A DNA stretch of 64,000 nucleotides. Origin: Arachis hypogaea (taxonomy: Eukaryota; Streptophyta; Magnoliopsida; Fabales; Fabaceae). Below are positions 32,929 through 43,539 of the stretch, one piece after another. The first letter of the stretch is position 1; every line of letters begins with the position of its first letter. The stretch spans positions 44,886,137 to 44,950,136 of the forward strand of contig NC_092042.1 of NCBI RefSeq assembly GCF_003086295.3, written 5' to 3'. Below the pieces are notes generated by a model. That model ran no database searches. It saw only the letters and a program-made list of their open reading frames with translations, and was not told the DNA's origin. Both the position numbers and the translations under genes were made by a program.

Positions 32929-33528
32929 GTCGATCCCATGAGGATTGATGGATCAAGCAACAACGGTTGATTGATGAGCTTAGTCAGGCAAACAGAAAAT
33001 GGTTTTGAGATGTTCAAAAGGTTTAAGTTGAAAATACCAGAAGGCAGGCACACAAGTAAATAAGTTGAAAATAAAATATTGGAGAAACAGTTAAGGTTTC
33101 AGTGTTATCTATTTTTCCAGATTAACTTTTCTTATTAACTATTTTAATCATGTAGGATTTAATTTATGGCAAACTATATGTGACTAGACCATATAGGATT
33201 TAATCAGTTGATGGGTGGGGACCACATGTTTTGTCCATTCTGCAACCTCTAATATGTGTTTTCAGGGCTGAAAACTGGGTCAAAACAGCCCAGAAATCGC
33301 CCCCAACATTTTTCTGCATTTTTTGCACGTGGCGCATGTCACGCATACGCGTCAGTCACGTGCACGCGTCGATGGTCTTTTCCGCAAGTCACGCGGATGC
33401 GTCGGTCACGCGCACGCGTCGCTATGTAATTATTCAAATCACGCGTACGCGTCAGTCACGCGCACGCGTCAGTCACGTGCACGCGTTGCCATGGAAAGCT
33501 CTAAATCACACATACGCGTCAGTCACGC

Positions 33529-35219
33529 TGGTAGCGCGAAATTGTGATCAATACTTTTCACAATTCAAATAATCCCCGGTAATGAATCCAAAAACTTGGT
33601 GTTCAATACCATGGCATAAACACAACTTCGCACAACTAACCAGCAAGTGTACTGGGTCGTCCAAGTAATAAACCTTACGCGAGTAAGGGTCGATCCCACA
33701 GAGATTGTTGGTATGAAGCAAGCTATGGTCACCTTGTAAATCTTAGTCAGGCAAACTCAAATGGATATGGGTGATATACGAATAAAACATAAAGATAAAG
33801 ATAGAGATACTTATGTAATTCATTGGTGGGAATTTCAGATAAGCGTATGAAGATACTTGTCCCTTCCATCTCTCTGCTTTCCTACTGTCTTCATCCAATC
33901 CTTCTTACTCCTTTCCATGGCAAGCTTATGCAAGGGTTTCACCGTTGTCAGTGGCTACCTCCCATCCTCTCAGTGGAAATGTTCAACGCACCCTGTCACG
34001 GCACGGCTATCCATCTGTCGGTTCTCAATCAGGCCGGAATAGAATCCAGTGATTCTTTTGCGTCTGTCACTAACGCCCCGCCTTCAGGAGTTTGAAGCTC
34101 GTCACAGTCATTCAATCATTGAATCATACTCAGAATACCACAGACAAGGTTAGACCTTCCGGATTCTCTTGAATGCCGCCATCAGTTCTAGCCTATACCA
34201 CGAAGACTCTGATCTCACGGAATGGCTGGCTCGGTTGTCAGGCGATCAACCATGCATCGTGTATCAGGAATCCAAGAGATATTCACCCAATCTAAGGTAG
34301 AACGGAGGTGGTTGTCAGTCACACGTTCATAGGTGAGAATGATGATGAGTGTCACGGATCATCACATTCATCAAGTTGAAGAACAAGTGATATCTTAGAA
34401 CAAGAACAAGCGGAATTGAATAGAAGAACAATAGTAATTGCATTAATACTCGAGGTACAGCAGAGCTCCACACCTTAATCTATGGTGTGTAGAAACTCCA
34501 CCGTTGAAAATACATAAGAACAAGGTCTAGGCATGGCCGAATGGCCAGCCTCCCAATGAGGGTTCAATCATAAAAACATGATCAAAAGCTCTCTAATACA
34601 ATAGTAAAAGGTCCTACTTATAGAGAACTAGTAGCCTAGGGTGTACAGAGATGAGTAAATGACATAAAAATCCACTTCCGGGCCCACTTGGTGTGTGCTT
34701 GGGCTGAGCATTGAAGCATTTTCGTGTAGAGACTCTTCTTGGAGTTAAACGCCAGCTTTTATGCCAGTTTGGGCGTTTAACTCCCATCCTTGTGCAAGTT
34801 CCGGCGTTTAACGCTGGGAATTCTGAGGGTGACTTTGAACGCCGGTTTGGGCCATCAAATCTTGGGCAAAGTATGAACTATCATATATTGCTGGAAAGCC
34901 CAGGATGTCTACTTTCCAACGCCGTTGAGAGCGCGCCAATTGGTCTTCTGTAGCTCCAGAAAATCCACTTTGAGTGCAGGGAGGTCAGAATCCAACAGCA
35001 TCTGCAGTCCTTTTTAGTCTCTGAATCAGATATTTGCTCAGGTCCCTCAATTTCAGCCAGAAAATACCTGAAATCACAGAAAAACACACAAACTCATAGT
35101 AAAGTCCAGAAAAGTGAATTTTAACTAAAAACTAATAAAAATATACTAAAAACTAACTAGATCATACTAAAAACATACTAAAAACAATGCCAAAAAGCGT
35201 ACAAATTATCCGCTCATCA
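33529..35219 (-). repeat. Element H 3' LTR
   Basis: Plus-strand ends TGGTAGCGCGAAATTG and ...TTATCCGCTCATCA. It contains GGAGTTAAACGCC / GGGCGTTTAACTCCC / CCGGCGTTTAACG palindromes (about 34739-34850). The plus frames at 33823-34095, 33857-34042 and 34711-34953 are antisense to the LTR and not called. Confidence 0.93.
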
Positions 35220-35257
35220 CAACACCAAACTTAAATTGTTGCTTGTCCTCAAGCAAC
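35220..35257 (-). other. AGGA-loop hairpin plus PPT-like motif abutting the 3' LTR (element H)
   Basis: Minus strand GTTGCTTG/CAAGCAAC with loop AGGA (35238-35257), a 4-nt spacer, then TAAGTTTGGTGTTG ending at the LTR border. Confidence 0.8.
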
Positions 35258-36156
35258 TGAAAATCAAATAAGATAAAAAGAAGAGAATATGCAATGAATT
35301 CCAAAAACATCTATGAAGATCAGTAACAATTAGATGAGTGGGGCTTTTAGCTTTTTGCCTCTGAATAGTTTTGGCATCTCACTTTATCCTTTGAAATTCA
35401 GAATGGTTGGCTTCTTTAGGAACTCAGAATCCAGATAGTGTCATTGATTCTCTTAGTTAAGTATGATGATTCTTGAACACAGCTACTTATTGAGTCTTGG
35501 TCGTGGCCCAAAGCACTCTGTCTTCCAGTATTACCACCAGATACATACATGCCACAGACACATAATTGGGTGAACCTTTTCAGATTGTGACTCAGCTTTG
35601 CTAGAGTCCCCAATTAGAGGTATCCAGGGTTCTTAAGCACAGTCTTTTTGCCTTGGATCACAACTTTATTTCTTTCTTCTTCTTTTTTTCTTTTTCTTTC
35701 TTTTTTCCTCTTTCTTTTTCTCTCTTTTTTTTTCGAAATTTTTTTTTCTTTTTTTTGTATTCACTGCTTTTTCTTGCTTCAAGAATCATTTTTATGATTT
35801 TTCAGATCCTCAGTAACATGTCTCCTTTTTCATCATTCTTTCAAGAGCCAACATTCATGAACCACAAATTCAAAAGACATATGCACTGTTTAAGCATACA
35901 TTCAGAAAACAAAAATATTGCCACCACATCAAAATAATTAAACTGTTATAAAATTCAAAATTCATGCAATTCTTCTCTTTTTCAATTAAGAACATTTTTT
36001 TTTTCAAGAAAGGTGATGGATTCATAGGACATTCATAACTTTAAGGCATAGACACTAAGACACTAATGATCACAAGACACAAGCATAGATAAACATAAGC
36101 ACTAAAATTCGAAAAACAGAAAATAAAGAACAAGGAAATTAAAGAACGGGTCCACC
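35258..36156 (-). other. Element H 3' non-coding region
   Basis: No supported frame. It shares words with A and F (for example TTTTGGCATCTCACT near 35370 and CCACAGACACATAATTGGG near 35552). Pyrimidine-rich run 35653-35760 on the plus strand. Confidence 0.6.
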
Positions 36157-36743
36157 TTAGTGATGGCGGCTTATTCTTCCTCTTGAAGATCCTATGGAGT
36201 GCTTGAGCTCCTCAATGTCTCTTCCTTGTCTTTGTTGTTCCTCTCTCATGATTCTTTGATCTTCTCTAATCTCATGGAGGAGGACGGAGTGTTCTTGGTG
36301 CTCCACCCTTAGTTGTCCCATGTTGGAACTCAATTCTCCTAGGGAGGTGTTTAGTTGCTCCCAATAGTTTTGTGGAGGAAAGTGCATCCCTTGAGGTATC
36401 TCATGGATTTCATGATGAGTGGGATCTCTTGTTTGCTCCATCCTCTTCTTAGTGATGGGCTTGAGGTCATGCCTTCTCAGTTGAACTGGCTTCCCTCTTG
36501 AATCTCTTCCATTGAGCGCCCTCTTCACAAATGTTTATGAGGACTTGGTCCAACCTTTGATCAAAGTTGACCCTTTTTGAGTTTGAAAGGGATCTCGGGG
36601 ATCACCTTCTTCAAGGCCACAACTTCATAGAAGTGGTTTTGATGCACCCTTGAGATGAATCTCTCCATCTCCCATGACTCGGAGGTGGAAGCTCTTGCCT
36701 TCCCTTTCCTCTTTCTAGAGGTTTCTCCGGCCTTGGAGGCCAT
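36157..36743 (-). pseudogene. Element H 3' ORF (post-gag position), broken
   Basis: From 36743: MASKAGETSRKRKGKARAS and RFISRVHQNHFYEVVALKK, to about 36561. A second open stretch, 36528-36157, contains QRQGRDIEELKHSIG and looks coiled-coil-rich. The two stretches are not in one continuous frame. It follows the AGGA-loop module as do the stubs in A and B. The basic, serine-rich N-terminus resembles ORFs often found between pol and the 3' LTR in Athila-like elements; I cannot assign a function. Confidence 0.5.
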
Positions 36744-36781
36744 AAATGGTTATGGAAAAACAAAAAGCAATGCTTTTACCA

Positions 36782-36817
36782 CACCAAACTTAAAAGGTTT
36801 GCTCGTCCTCGAGCAAA
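36782..36817 (-). other. AGGA-loop hairpin module upstream of the 3' ORF (element H)
   Basis: Minus strand TTTGCTCG/CGAGCAAA with loop AGGA (36798-36817), then a spacer and TAAGTTTGGTGTG-like sequence. The seventh stem pair is C-G instead of the T-A of other copies, a compensatory change. Confidence 0.75.
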
Positions 36818-37239
36818 AGAAGAAAGAAGAGAGTAGAAGAAGAAGAAATAGAGGAGAAGGGAATGGCTTTGTGTTCGGCCAAAAAGGGGGAGAAGTAGTG
36901 TTTAGGTTGTGGGAAAATGAAGGAGTGAAGAAGGGTTTATATAGGAGGTGGGAGGGATATGGTTCGGTCATGTATGGGTGGGTTTGGGAGGGAAAGTGGT
37001 TTGAATTTGAATGGTGAGGTAGGTGGGGTTTTATGAAGGGTGGATGTGAGTGGTGAAGAGAAAGATGGGATTTGATAGGTGAAGGGTTTTTGGGGAAGAG
37101 GTGTTGAGGTGATTGGTGAATGGGTGAAGAAGAGAGAGAGTGGTGGGGTAGGTGGGGATCCTGTGGGGTCCACAGATCCTGAGGTGTCAAGGAAAAGTCA
37201 TCCCTGCACCAAATGGCATGCAAAAATGCGTTTTCAGCC
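36818..37239 (-). other. Element H region between palindrome array and 3' ORF
   Basis: Purine/G-rich on the plus strand, hence P/S/H-rich long frames on the minus strand (36750-37241, 36937-37173). The composition suggests low-complexity sequence, not a gene. Confidence 0.5.
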
Positions 37240-37417
37240 AATTCTGGCGTTAAACGCCGGGCTGGTGCCCATTTCTGGCGTTTAACGCCAAGTGCTTGCC
37301 CTTTTCTGGTGTTTAACGCCAGTCTGGTGCCCCTTTCTGGCGTTAAACGCCCAGAATGGTGCCAGACTGGGCGTTAAACGCCCATCTGCTAACCTTACTG
37401 GCGTTTAAACGCCAGTA
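37240..37417. repeat. Palindrome array 1 of element H, 31-bp period
   Basis: Six units of CTGGCGTTNAACGCC type start at 37244, 37275, 37306, 37337, 37367 and 37398, so the spacing is 30-31 bp throughout. Several are perfect dyads (CTGGCGTTTAAACGCCAG at 37398). Confidence 0.92.
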
Positions 37418-37555
37418 GGTTCTTCCTCCAGGGTGTGCTATTTTTCTTTCTGTTTTTCATTCTGTTTTTGCTTTTTCAATTGATTTTGTGACTTCTCATG
37501 ATCACCAACCTACAGAAAACATAAAATAACAAAAGAAAATAGATAAAATATAACA

Positions 37556-37571
37556 TTGGGTTGCCTCCCAA
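37556..37571 (-). other. Element H post-ORF hairpin (AGGCAA loop)
   Basis: Minus strand TTGGG/CCCAA with loop AGGCAA, preceded by AAGAAGCGCTTG. It begins about 50 nt after the gag-pro stop, the same distance as from the integrase stop in A. Confidence 0.75.
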
Positions 37572-37620
37572 CAAGCGCTTCTTTAATGTCAGTAGCTTGA
37601 CAGAGGACTCTCATGGAGCC

Positions 37621-39960
37621 TCACAGATACTCAGAGCAATGTTGGAACCTCCCAACACCAAACTTAGAGTTTGAATGTGGGGGTTCAACACCAAACTTAG
37701 AAGTTGGTTGTGGCCTCCCAACACCAAACTTAGAGTTTGACTGTGGGGGCTCTGTTTGACTCTGTTTTGAGAGAAGCTCTTCATGCTTCCTCTCCATGAT
37801 GACAGAGGGATATCCTTGAGCCTCAAACACAAAGGATTCTTCATTCACTTGAATGATCAATTCTCCTCTATCAACATCAATCACAGCCTTTGCTGTGGCT
37901 AGGAAGGGTCTGCCAAGGATGATGGATTCATCCATGCACTTCCCAGTCTCAAGGACTATGAAATCAGCAGGGATGTACTGGTCTTCAACCTTTACCAGAA
38001 CATCCTCTACAAGTCCATAAGCTTGTTTTCTTGAGTTGTCTGCCATCTCTAGTGAGATTTTTGCAGCTTGCACCTCAAAGATCCCTAGCTTCTCCATTAC
38101 AGAGAGAGGCATGAGGTTTACACTTGACCCTAGGTCACACAAGGTCTTCTTGAAGGTCATGGTGCCTATGGTACAAGGTATTGCAAACTTCCCAGGATAC
38201 TGTCTCTTTTGAGGCAGTTTCTGCCTAGACAAGTCATCTAATTCTTTGGTGAGCAAAGGGGGTTCATCCTCCCAAGTCTCATTTCCAAATAACTTGTCAT
38301 TTAGCTTCATGATTGCTCCAAGGTATTTAGCAACTTGCTCTTCAGTGACATACTCATCCTCTTCAGAGGAAGAATACTCATCAGAGCTCATGAATGGCAG
38401 AAGTAAGTCCAATGGAATCTCTATGGTCTCATTTTGAGCCTCAGATTCCCATGGTTCCTCATTGGGGAACTCATTGGAAGCTAGTGGACGTCCATTGAGG
38501 TCTTCCTCAGTGGCGTTCACTGCTTCTTCCTCCTCTCCAAATTCGGCCATGTTGATGGCTTTGCACTCTCCTTTTGGATTTTCGTCTGTATTGTTTGGAA
38601 GAGTACTAGGAGGGAGTTCAGTAATTTTCTTGTTCAGCTGACCCACTTGTCCCTCCAAATTTCTAATGGAGGATCTTGTTTCAGTTATGAAACTTTGAGT
38701 GGTTTTGATTAGATCAGAGACCATGGTTGCTAAGTCAGAGGTGTTCTGCTTAGAACTCTCTGTCTGTTGCTGAGAAGATGATGGAAAAGGCTTGCCATTG
38801 CTAAACCTGTTTCTTCCACCATTACTATGGTTGAAACCTTGTTGAGGTCTCTGTTGATCCTTCCATGAGAGATTTGGATGATTTCTCCATGAAGGATTAT
38901 AGGTGTTTCCATAGGGTTCTCCCATGTAATTCACCTCTTCCATTGAAGGGTTCTCAGGATCATAAGCTTCTTCTTCAGATGAAGCCTCCTTAGTACTGCT
39001 TGGTGCATTTTGCATTCCAGACAGACTTTGAGAAATCATATTGACTTGTTGAGTCAATATTTTGTTCTGAGCCAATATGGCATTCAGAGTGTCAATCTCA
39101 AGAACTCCCTTCTTCTGACTAGTCCCATTGTTCACAGGATTTCTTTCAGAAGTGTACATGAATTGGTTATTTGTAACCATTTCAATGAGCTCTTGAGCTT
39201 CAGTAGGCGTCTTCTTCAGATGAAGAGATCCTCCAGCAGAGCTATCCAAAGACATCTTGGACAGTTCAGATAGACCATCATAGAAAATACCTATGATACT
39301 CCATTCAGAAAGCATATCAGAGGGACACTTTCTGATTAATTGTTTGTATCTTTCCCAAGCTTCATAGAGGGATTCTCCTTCCTTCTGTCTGAAGGTTTGG
39401 ACTTCCACTCTAAGCTTACTCAATTTTTGAGGTGGAAAGAACTTTGCCAAGAAGGCATTGACTAGCTTTTCCCAAGAGTTCAGGCTTTCTTTAGGTTGAG
39501 AGTCCAACCATGTTCTAGCTCTGTCTCTTACAGCGAAAGGGAATAGCATAAGTCTGTAGACCTCAGGGTCAACCCCATTAGTCTTGACAGTGTCACAGAT
39601 TTGCAAGAATTCAGCTAAGAACTGATGAGGATCTTCCAATGGAAGTCCATGGAACTTGCAATTCTGTTGCATTAGAGAAACTAATTGAGGCTTAAGCTCA
39701 AAGTTGTTTGCTCTGATGGCAGGGATAGAGATGCTTCTCCCATAGAAGTCGGGAGTAGGTGCAGTAAAGTCACCCAGCACCTTCCTTGCATTCTTGGCAT
39801 TGTTGTTGTTTTCGGTTGCCATGTGTTCTTCTTCTTTGAAGATTTCTGTTAGGTCCTCTACAGAGAATTGTGCCTTAGCTTCTCTTAGTTTTCGCTTCAA
39901 GGTCCTTTCAGGTTCAGGGTCAGCCTCAACAAGAATGCTTTTGTCTTTGCTCCTGCTCAT
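37621..39960 (-). CDS. gag-pro: Element H gag-protease polyprotein, intact 779 codons
   Basis: Unbroken frame from MSRSKDKSILVEADPEPERT. The gag core at about residues 145-235 has TWLDSQPKESLNSWEK, FLAKFFPPQKLSKLRVE and ESLYEAWERYKQLIRKCP. An asparagine/glutamine-rich linker and acidic region follow (about 330-580). Then comes an aspartic protease with CDLGSSVNLMPLSVM (catalytic Asp about residue 609) and SIILGRPFLATAKAVIDVDRGEL. No zinc knuckle. The C-terminus has three SKFGV repeats every 11 residues. There is no RT or integrase downstream. The product could make particles and a protease while relying on another element for copying. Start chosen by alignment with gag of D and B. It is the only long intact frame in the window. 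Confidence 0.9.
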   Translation of the reverse strand: MSRSKDKSILVEADPEPERTLKRKLREAKAQFSVEDLTEIFKEEEHMATENNNNAKNARKVLGDFTAPTPDFYGRSISIPAIRANNFELKPQLVSLMQQNCKFHGLPLEDPHQFLAEFLQICDTVKTNGVDPEVYRLMLFPFAVRDRARTWLDSQPKESLNSWEKLVNAFLAKFFPPQKLSKLRVEVQTFRQKEGESLYEAWERYKQLIRKCPSDMLSEWSIIGIFYDGLSELSKMSLDSSAGGSLHLKKTPTEAQELIEMVTNNQFMYTSERNPVNNGTSQKKGVLEIDTLNAILAQNKILTQQVNMISQSLSGMQNAPSSTKEASSEEEAYDPENPSMEEVNYMGEPYGNTYNPSWRNHPNLSWKDQQRPQQGFNHSNGGRNRFSNGKPFPSSSQQQTESSKQNTSDLATMVSDLIKTTQSFITETRSSIRNLEGQVGQLNKKITELPPSTLPNNTDENPKGECKAINMAEFGEEEEAVNATEEDLNGRPLASNEFPNEEPWESEAQNETIEIPLDLLLPFMSSDEYSSSEEDEYVTEEQVAKYLGAIMKLNDKLFGNETWEDEPPLLTKELDDLSRQKLPQKRQYPGKFAIPCTIGTMTFKKTLCDLGSSVNLMPLSVMEKLGIFEVQAAKISLEMADNSRKQAYGLVEDVLVKVEDQYIPADFIVLETGKCMDESIILGRPFLATAKAVIDVDRGELIIQVNEESFVFEAQGYPSVIMERKHEELLSKQSQTEPPQSNSKFGVGRPQPTSKFGVEPPHSNSKFGVGRFQHCSEYL
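37653..37732 (-). repeat. In-frame 33-bp repeats containing the TAAGTTTGGTGTTG motif
   Basis: The motif (plus strand CAACACCAAACTTA) occurs at 37653, 37686 and 37719, exactly 33 bp apart, within the 3' end of the gag-pro frame, where it is read as SKFGV. The same motif elsewhere in these elements is non-coding. Confidence 0.85.
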
Positions 39961-40645
39961 ATGAAAGAGAAGAGAACAAGGAAATATGGAATCCTCTATG
40001 TCACAGTATAGAGATTCCTTGAGGTGTCAGAGGAAAAGAAAAATAGAAGGCAGAAGTAGAAGAATTCGAACTTATCAAGAAAGATGGAGTTCGAATTGTT
40101 CATTGAGGGAGAGTGTTAGTTCATAAATAAAAGGATGTGAGAAGAGGGGAAGAAATTTTCGAAAATTAAGTAAAAATTTTTAAAAACATTTTGAAAAACA
40201 CTAATTAATTTTCGAAAACCAAAAGTGGGAAAGAAACCAAGTGATTTTTTTGAAAAAGAATTTGAAATTAGAAATCAAAAAGATTTGATTGAAAGCTATT
40301 TTGAAAAAGATGTGGTTAAGAAGATATGATTAGTTTTTAAAAAGATGTGGTTGAGAAGATATGATTTGAAAAACATTTTAAAAAGATTTGATTTTAAAAA
40401 TTAATGACTTGGCTATCAAGAAAAGATATGATTCAAACATTAAACCTTTCTCAACAGAAAAGGCAACATTCTTGATATGTTGAATCAAATCATCAATTGA
40501 TAGCAAGTATCCTTAAAAAATAGAAAGAAATTGATTTGGAAAAAGATTTGGTTGAAAAGATATGATTTGAAAAAGATTAGATTTTGAAAAATTTTGAAAA
40601 CCTGAAAAAAATTTGCATTGAAAACAAAATCTTCCCTCTTGTGCC

Positions 40646-40796
40646 ATCCTGGCGTTAAACGCCCAGAATGGTGCACATTCTGGCGTTTAACGCCCAAAAC
40701 TCTACCCTTTTGGGCATTAAACGCCCAACCAGGCACCCTGGCTGGCGTTTAAACGCCAGTCTGTCCTTCTTCACTGGGCGTTTTGAACGCCCAGCT
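40646..40796. repeat. Palindrome array 2 of element H (leader)
   Basis: Five units (CTGGCGTTAAACGCCCAG at 40649, CTGGCGTTTAACGCCC at 40680, TTGGGCATTAAACGCCCAA at 40710, CTGGCGTTTAAACGCCAG at 40742, CTGGGCGTTTTGAACGCCCAG at about 40774-40794), again 30-32 bp apart. Confidence 0.9.
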
Positions 40797-41275
40797 TTTT
40801 CTGTGCAATTCCTCTGCTGAATGTTCTGAATCTTCAATTCTCTGTATTATTGACTTGAGAAGACACAAATTAAAAATATTTTTAGATTTTTAATAGTGAG
40901 GAATAATCAAAATGCAACTAAAATCAAATAACAATGCATGCAAGACACCAAACTTAGCAGTTTGTATACTACTGACACTAATGAGAATGCATATGAGACA
41001 CATAAACACTCAAGTCAAGAGAATTTAAAGATCAGAGTAAGAAATCATCAAGAACAACTTGAAGATCACTGAAGACACATGCATGAGTGCAAGAAGAACA
41101 AAAACATGCAATTGACACCAAACTTTAAAATGAGAATAGAGTCTCAATAGAAAAATATTTTTGGTTTTTGTAATTTTGTAATTTTTTTTTCGAAAATTAA
41201 GTGGAAAAAGAAAATAAAGGTATCAAAATTCTTAATGAGAATTCCAGGAATCAGTGCAATGCTAGTCTAAGACTC

Positions 41276-41480
41276 CGGTCCAGGAATTAGACATGGCTTC
41301 GCAGCCAGCCAAGCTTTCAAAGAAAGCTTCGGTCCAAAACACTAGACATGGCCAATGGCCAGCCAAGCCTTAGCAGATCACTGCTCCAACAGCAAGATTG
41401 ATAGAAATCAACAAGCTCTTGTGATGATAAGTTGAAACCTCGGTCCAATAGAATTAGACATGGCTTCACAGCCAGCCAGA
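41276..41480 (-). repeat. Triplicated leader repeat of element H
   Basis: Three copies of CGGTCCA...TAGACATGGC...CAGCCAGCCA at 41276-41312, 41330-41365 and 41441-41480, each able to form local GGC/GCC pairings (for example GGCCAATGGCC at 41350). It lies just inside the primer site, where packaging or dimerisation signals sit in retroelements; that role is inference. Confidence 0.6.
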
Positions 41481-41588
41481 CTTCAACAGATCATCATGAA
41501 ACACTAGAATTCATTCTTAAGAACTCTGAAAAAGAAAAATACCTAATCTAAGCAACAAGATGAACCGTCAGTTGTCCATACTCGAACA

Positions 41589-41607
41589 ATCCCCGGCAAC
41601 GGCGCCA
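41589..41607 (-). other. Element H primer binding site (tRNA-Asp)
   Basis: Minus strand TGGCGCCGTTGCCGGGGAT, exact complement of the plant tRNA-Asp 3' end, 6 nt inside the 5' LTR. Confidence 0.95.
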
Positions 41608-41613
41608 AAAACT

Positions 41614-43323
41614 TGGTAGCGCGAAATTGTGATCAATACTTTTCACAATTCAAATAATCCCCGGTAATGAATCCAAAAACTTGGTGTTCAATACCATGGC
41701 ATAAACACAACTTCGCACAACTAACTAGCAAGTGTACTGGGTCGTCCAAGTAATAAACCTTACGCGAGTAAGGGTCGATCCCACAGAGATTGTTGGTATG
41801 AAGCAAGCTATGGTCACCTTGTAAATCTTAGTCAGGCAAACTCAAATGGATATGGGTGATATACGAATAAAACATAAAGATAAAGATAGAGATACTTATG
41901 TAATTCATTGGTGGAAATTTCAGATAAGTGTATGAAGATACTTGTCCCTTCCATCTCTCTGCTTTCCTACTGTCTTCATCCAATCCTTCTTACTCCTTTC
42001 CATGGCAAGCTTATGCAAGGGTTTCACCGTTGTCAGTGGCTACCTCCCATCCTCTCAGTGGAAATGTTCAACGCACCCTGTCACGGCACGGCTATCCATC
42101 TGTCGGTTCTCAATAAGGCCGGAATAGAATCCAGTGATTCTTTTGCGTCTGTCACTAACGCCCCGCCTTCAGGAGTTTGAAGCTCGTCACAGTCATTCAA
42201 TCATTGAATCCTACTCAGAATACCATAGACAAGGTTAGACCTTCTGGATTCTCTTGAATGCCGCCATCAGTTCTAGCCTATACCACGAAGACTCTGATCT
42301 CACGGAATGGCTAGCTCGGTTGTCAGGCGAGCGCTCGGTTGTCAGGCGATCAACCATGCATCGTGTATCAGGAATCCAAGAGATATTCACCCAATCTAAG
42401 GTAGAACGGAGGTGGTTGTCAGTCACACGTTCATAGGTGAGAATGATGATGAGTGTCACGGATCATCACATTCATCAAGTTGAAGAACAAGTGATATCTT
42501 AGAACAAGAACAAGCAGAATTGAATAGAAGAACAATAGTAATTTTATTAATACTCGAGGTACAGCAGAGCTCCACACCTTAATCTATGGTGTGTAGAAAC
42601 TCCACCGTTGAAAATACATAAGAACAAGGTCTAGGCATGGCCGAATGGCCAGCCTCCCAATGAGGGTTCAATCATAAAAACATGATCAAAAGCTCTCTAA
42701 TACAATAGTAAAAGGTCCTACTTATAGAGAACTAGTAGCCTAGGGTGTACAGAGATGAGTAAATGACATAAAAATCCACTTCCGAGCCCACTTGGTGTGT
42801 GCTTGGGCTGAGCATTGAAGCATTTTCGTGTAGAGACTCTTCTTGGAGTTAAACGCCAGCTTTTATGCCAGTTTGGGCGTTTAACTCCCATCCTTGTGCC
42901 AGTTCCGGCGTTTAACGCTGGGAATTCTGAGGGTGACTTTGAACGCCGGTTTGGGCCATCAAATCTTGGGCAAAGTATGAACTATCATATATTTCTGGAA
43001 AGCCCAGGATGTCTACTTTCCAACGCCGTTGAGAGCGCGCCAATTGGGCTTCTGTAGCTCCAGAAAATCCACTTTGAGTGCAGGGAGGTCAGAATCCAAC
43101 AGCATCTGCAGTCCTTTTTAGTCTCTGAATCAGATATTTGCTCAGGTCCCTCAATTTTAGCCAGAAAATACCTGAAATCACAGAAAAACACACAAACTCA
43201 TAGTAAAGTCCAGAAAAGTGAATTTTAACTAAAAACTAATAAAAATGTACTAAAAACTAACTAGATCATACTAAAAAGATACTAAAAACAATGCCAAAAA
43301 GTGTACAAATTATCCGCTCATCA
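41614..43323 (-). repeat. Element H 5' LTR
   Basis: 1,710 bp. Differs from the 3' LTR by about 19 substitutions by eye and a 19-bp tandem duplication of GCTCGGTTGTCAGGCGA-type sequence near 42313-42350. U5 hairpin CCTTAC/GTAAGG with loop GCGA at 41758-41773. Confidence 0.93.
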
Positions 43324-43539
43324 CACGCGTATGCGTCGCTCCTCGCTGCCAGCTCCTTTTGTTCTTGTACTACAGAAACTCCATCAAATATAGCCGAATG
43401 CTACCTAAAATAAACAAAATTGCAAAAGACTCAAAGTAGCATCTATATTGGCTAAAAGATAATTAATTCTTTATTAAACTCAACAAATTGATGCGAATTC
43501 ACTAGGAAAAAATAGGAAAGATGCTCATGCATCAATCAT

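Larger units (their letters stand above)
39961..41588 (-). other. Element H leader
   Basis: About 1.6 kb between primer site and gag. It holds palindrome array 2 (40646-40796), a three-copy imperfect repeat (41276-41480) and scattered ACACCAAACTT words (40947, 41116). The small frames 40485-40736 and 40655-40837 are palindrome by-products. Confidence 0.7.
33529..43323 (-). mobile_element. Element H, complete non-autonomous gag-pro Gypsy element
   Basis: 9,795 bp with perfect target duplication CACGC (33524-33528 and 43324-43328). LTRs are 1,691 and 1,710 bp; the 19-bp difference is one tandem duplication. By eye they differ at about 19 other positions (roughly 99% identical), so this is probably the youngest datable insertion here. 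The interior has a perfect tRNA-Asp primer site, an unbroken gag-pro frame, a post-ORF hairpin, two palindrome arrays, a broken 3' ORF and the PPT-like module. It has no RT, RNase H or integrase. Confidence 0.93.
10157..43534 (-). mobile_element. Element B, gag-pro type Gypsy element, nested host of S2-S4, A and H
   Basis: Flanking target duplication ATCAT (10152-10156 and 43535-43539) is perfect. The 3' LTR is on the left (10157-11553); the 5' LTR is on the right (32851-33528 continued at 43329-43534), with the primer site just inside at 32825-32843. After removing nested insertions, about 4.9 kb of interior remains: leader, gag-pro, an integrase-C-terminus-like remnant, a post-ORF hairpin, a 3' ORF stub and a 3' non-coding region. 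No RT or integrase core is present. Confidence 0.9.
32851..43534 (-). repeat. Element B 5' LTR, split by element H
   Basis: The parts are 32851-33528 and 43329-43534, joined at H's target duplication CACGC. Plus-strand ends are TGGTGTGGTGATTTTAC and ...TCATGCATCA, like the left LTR. It lacks roughly 600 bp present in the left copy (between the AGACC words near 33186 and AGTTGATGGGTGGGG near 33207). It has a longer run of ACGCGT-type palindromes (33340-33525). Confidence 0.88.

Noticed and set aside
36750..37241. Minus-strand 163-codon frame rich in P, S and H
   Set aside because: Composition is explained by a G/A-rich low-complexity stretch; other frames over the same stretch are also open and no domain is seen.
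37240..37417. Regularly spaced palindromes resembling a CRISPR array
   Set aside because: Spacers are themselves similar and the context is a plant retrotransposon with LTRs and a tRNA-Asp primer site; no Cas genes and a eukaryotic genome.
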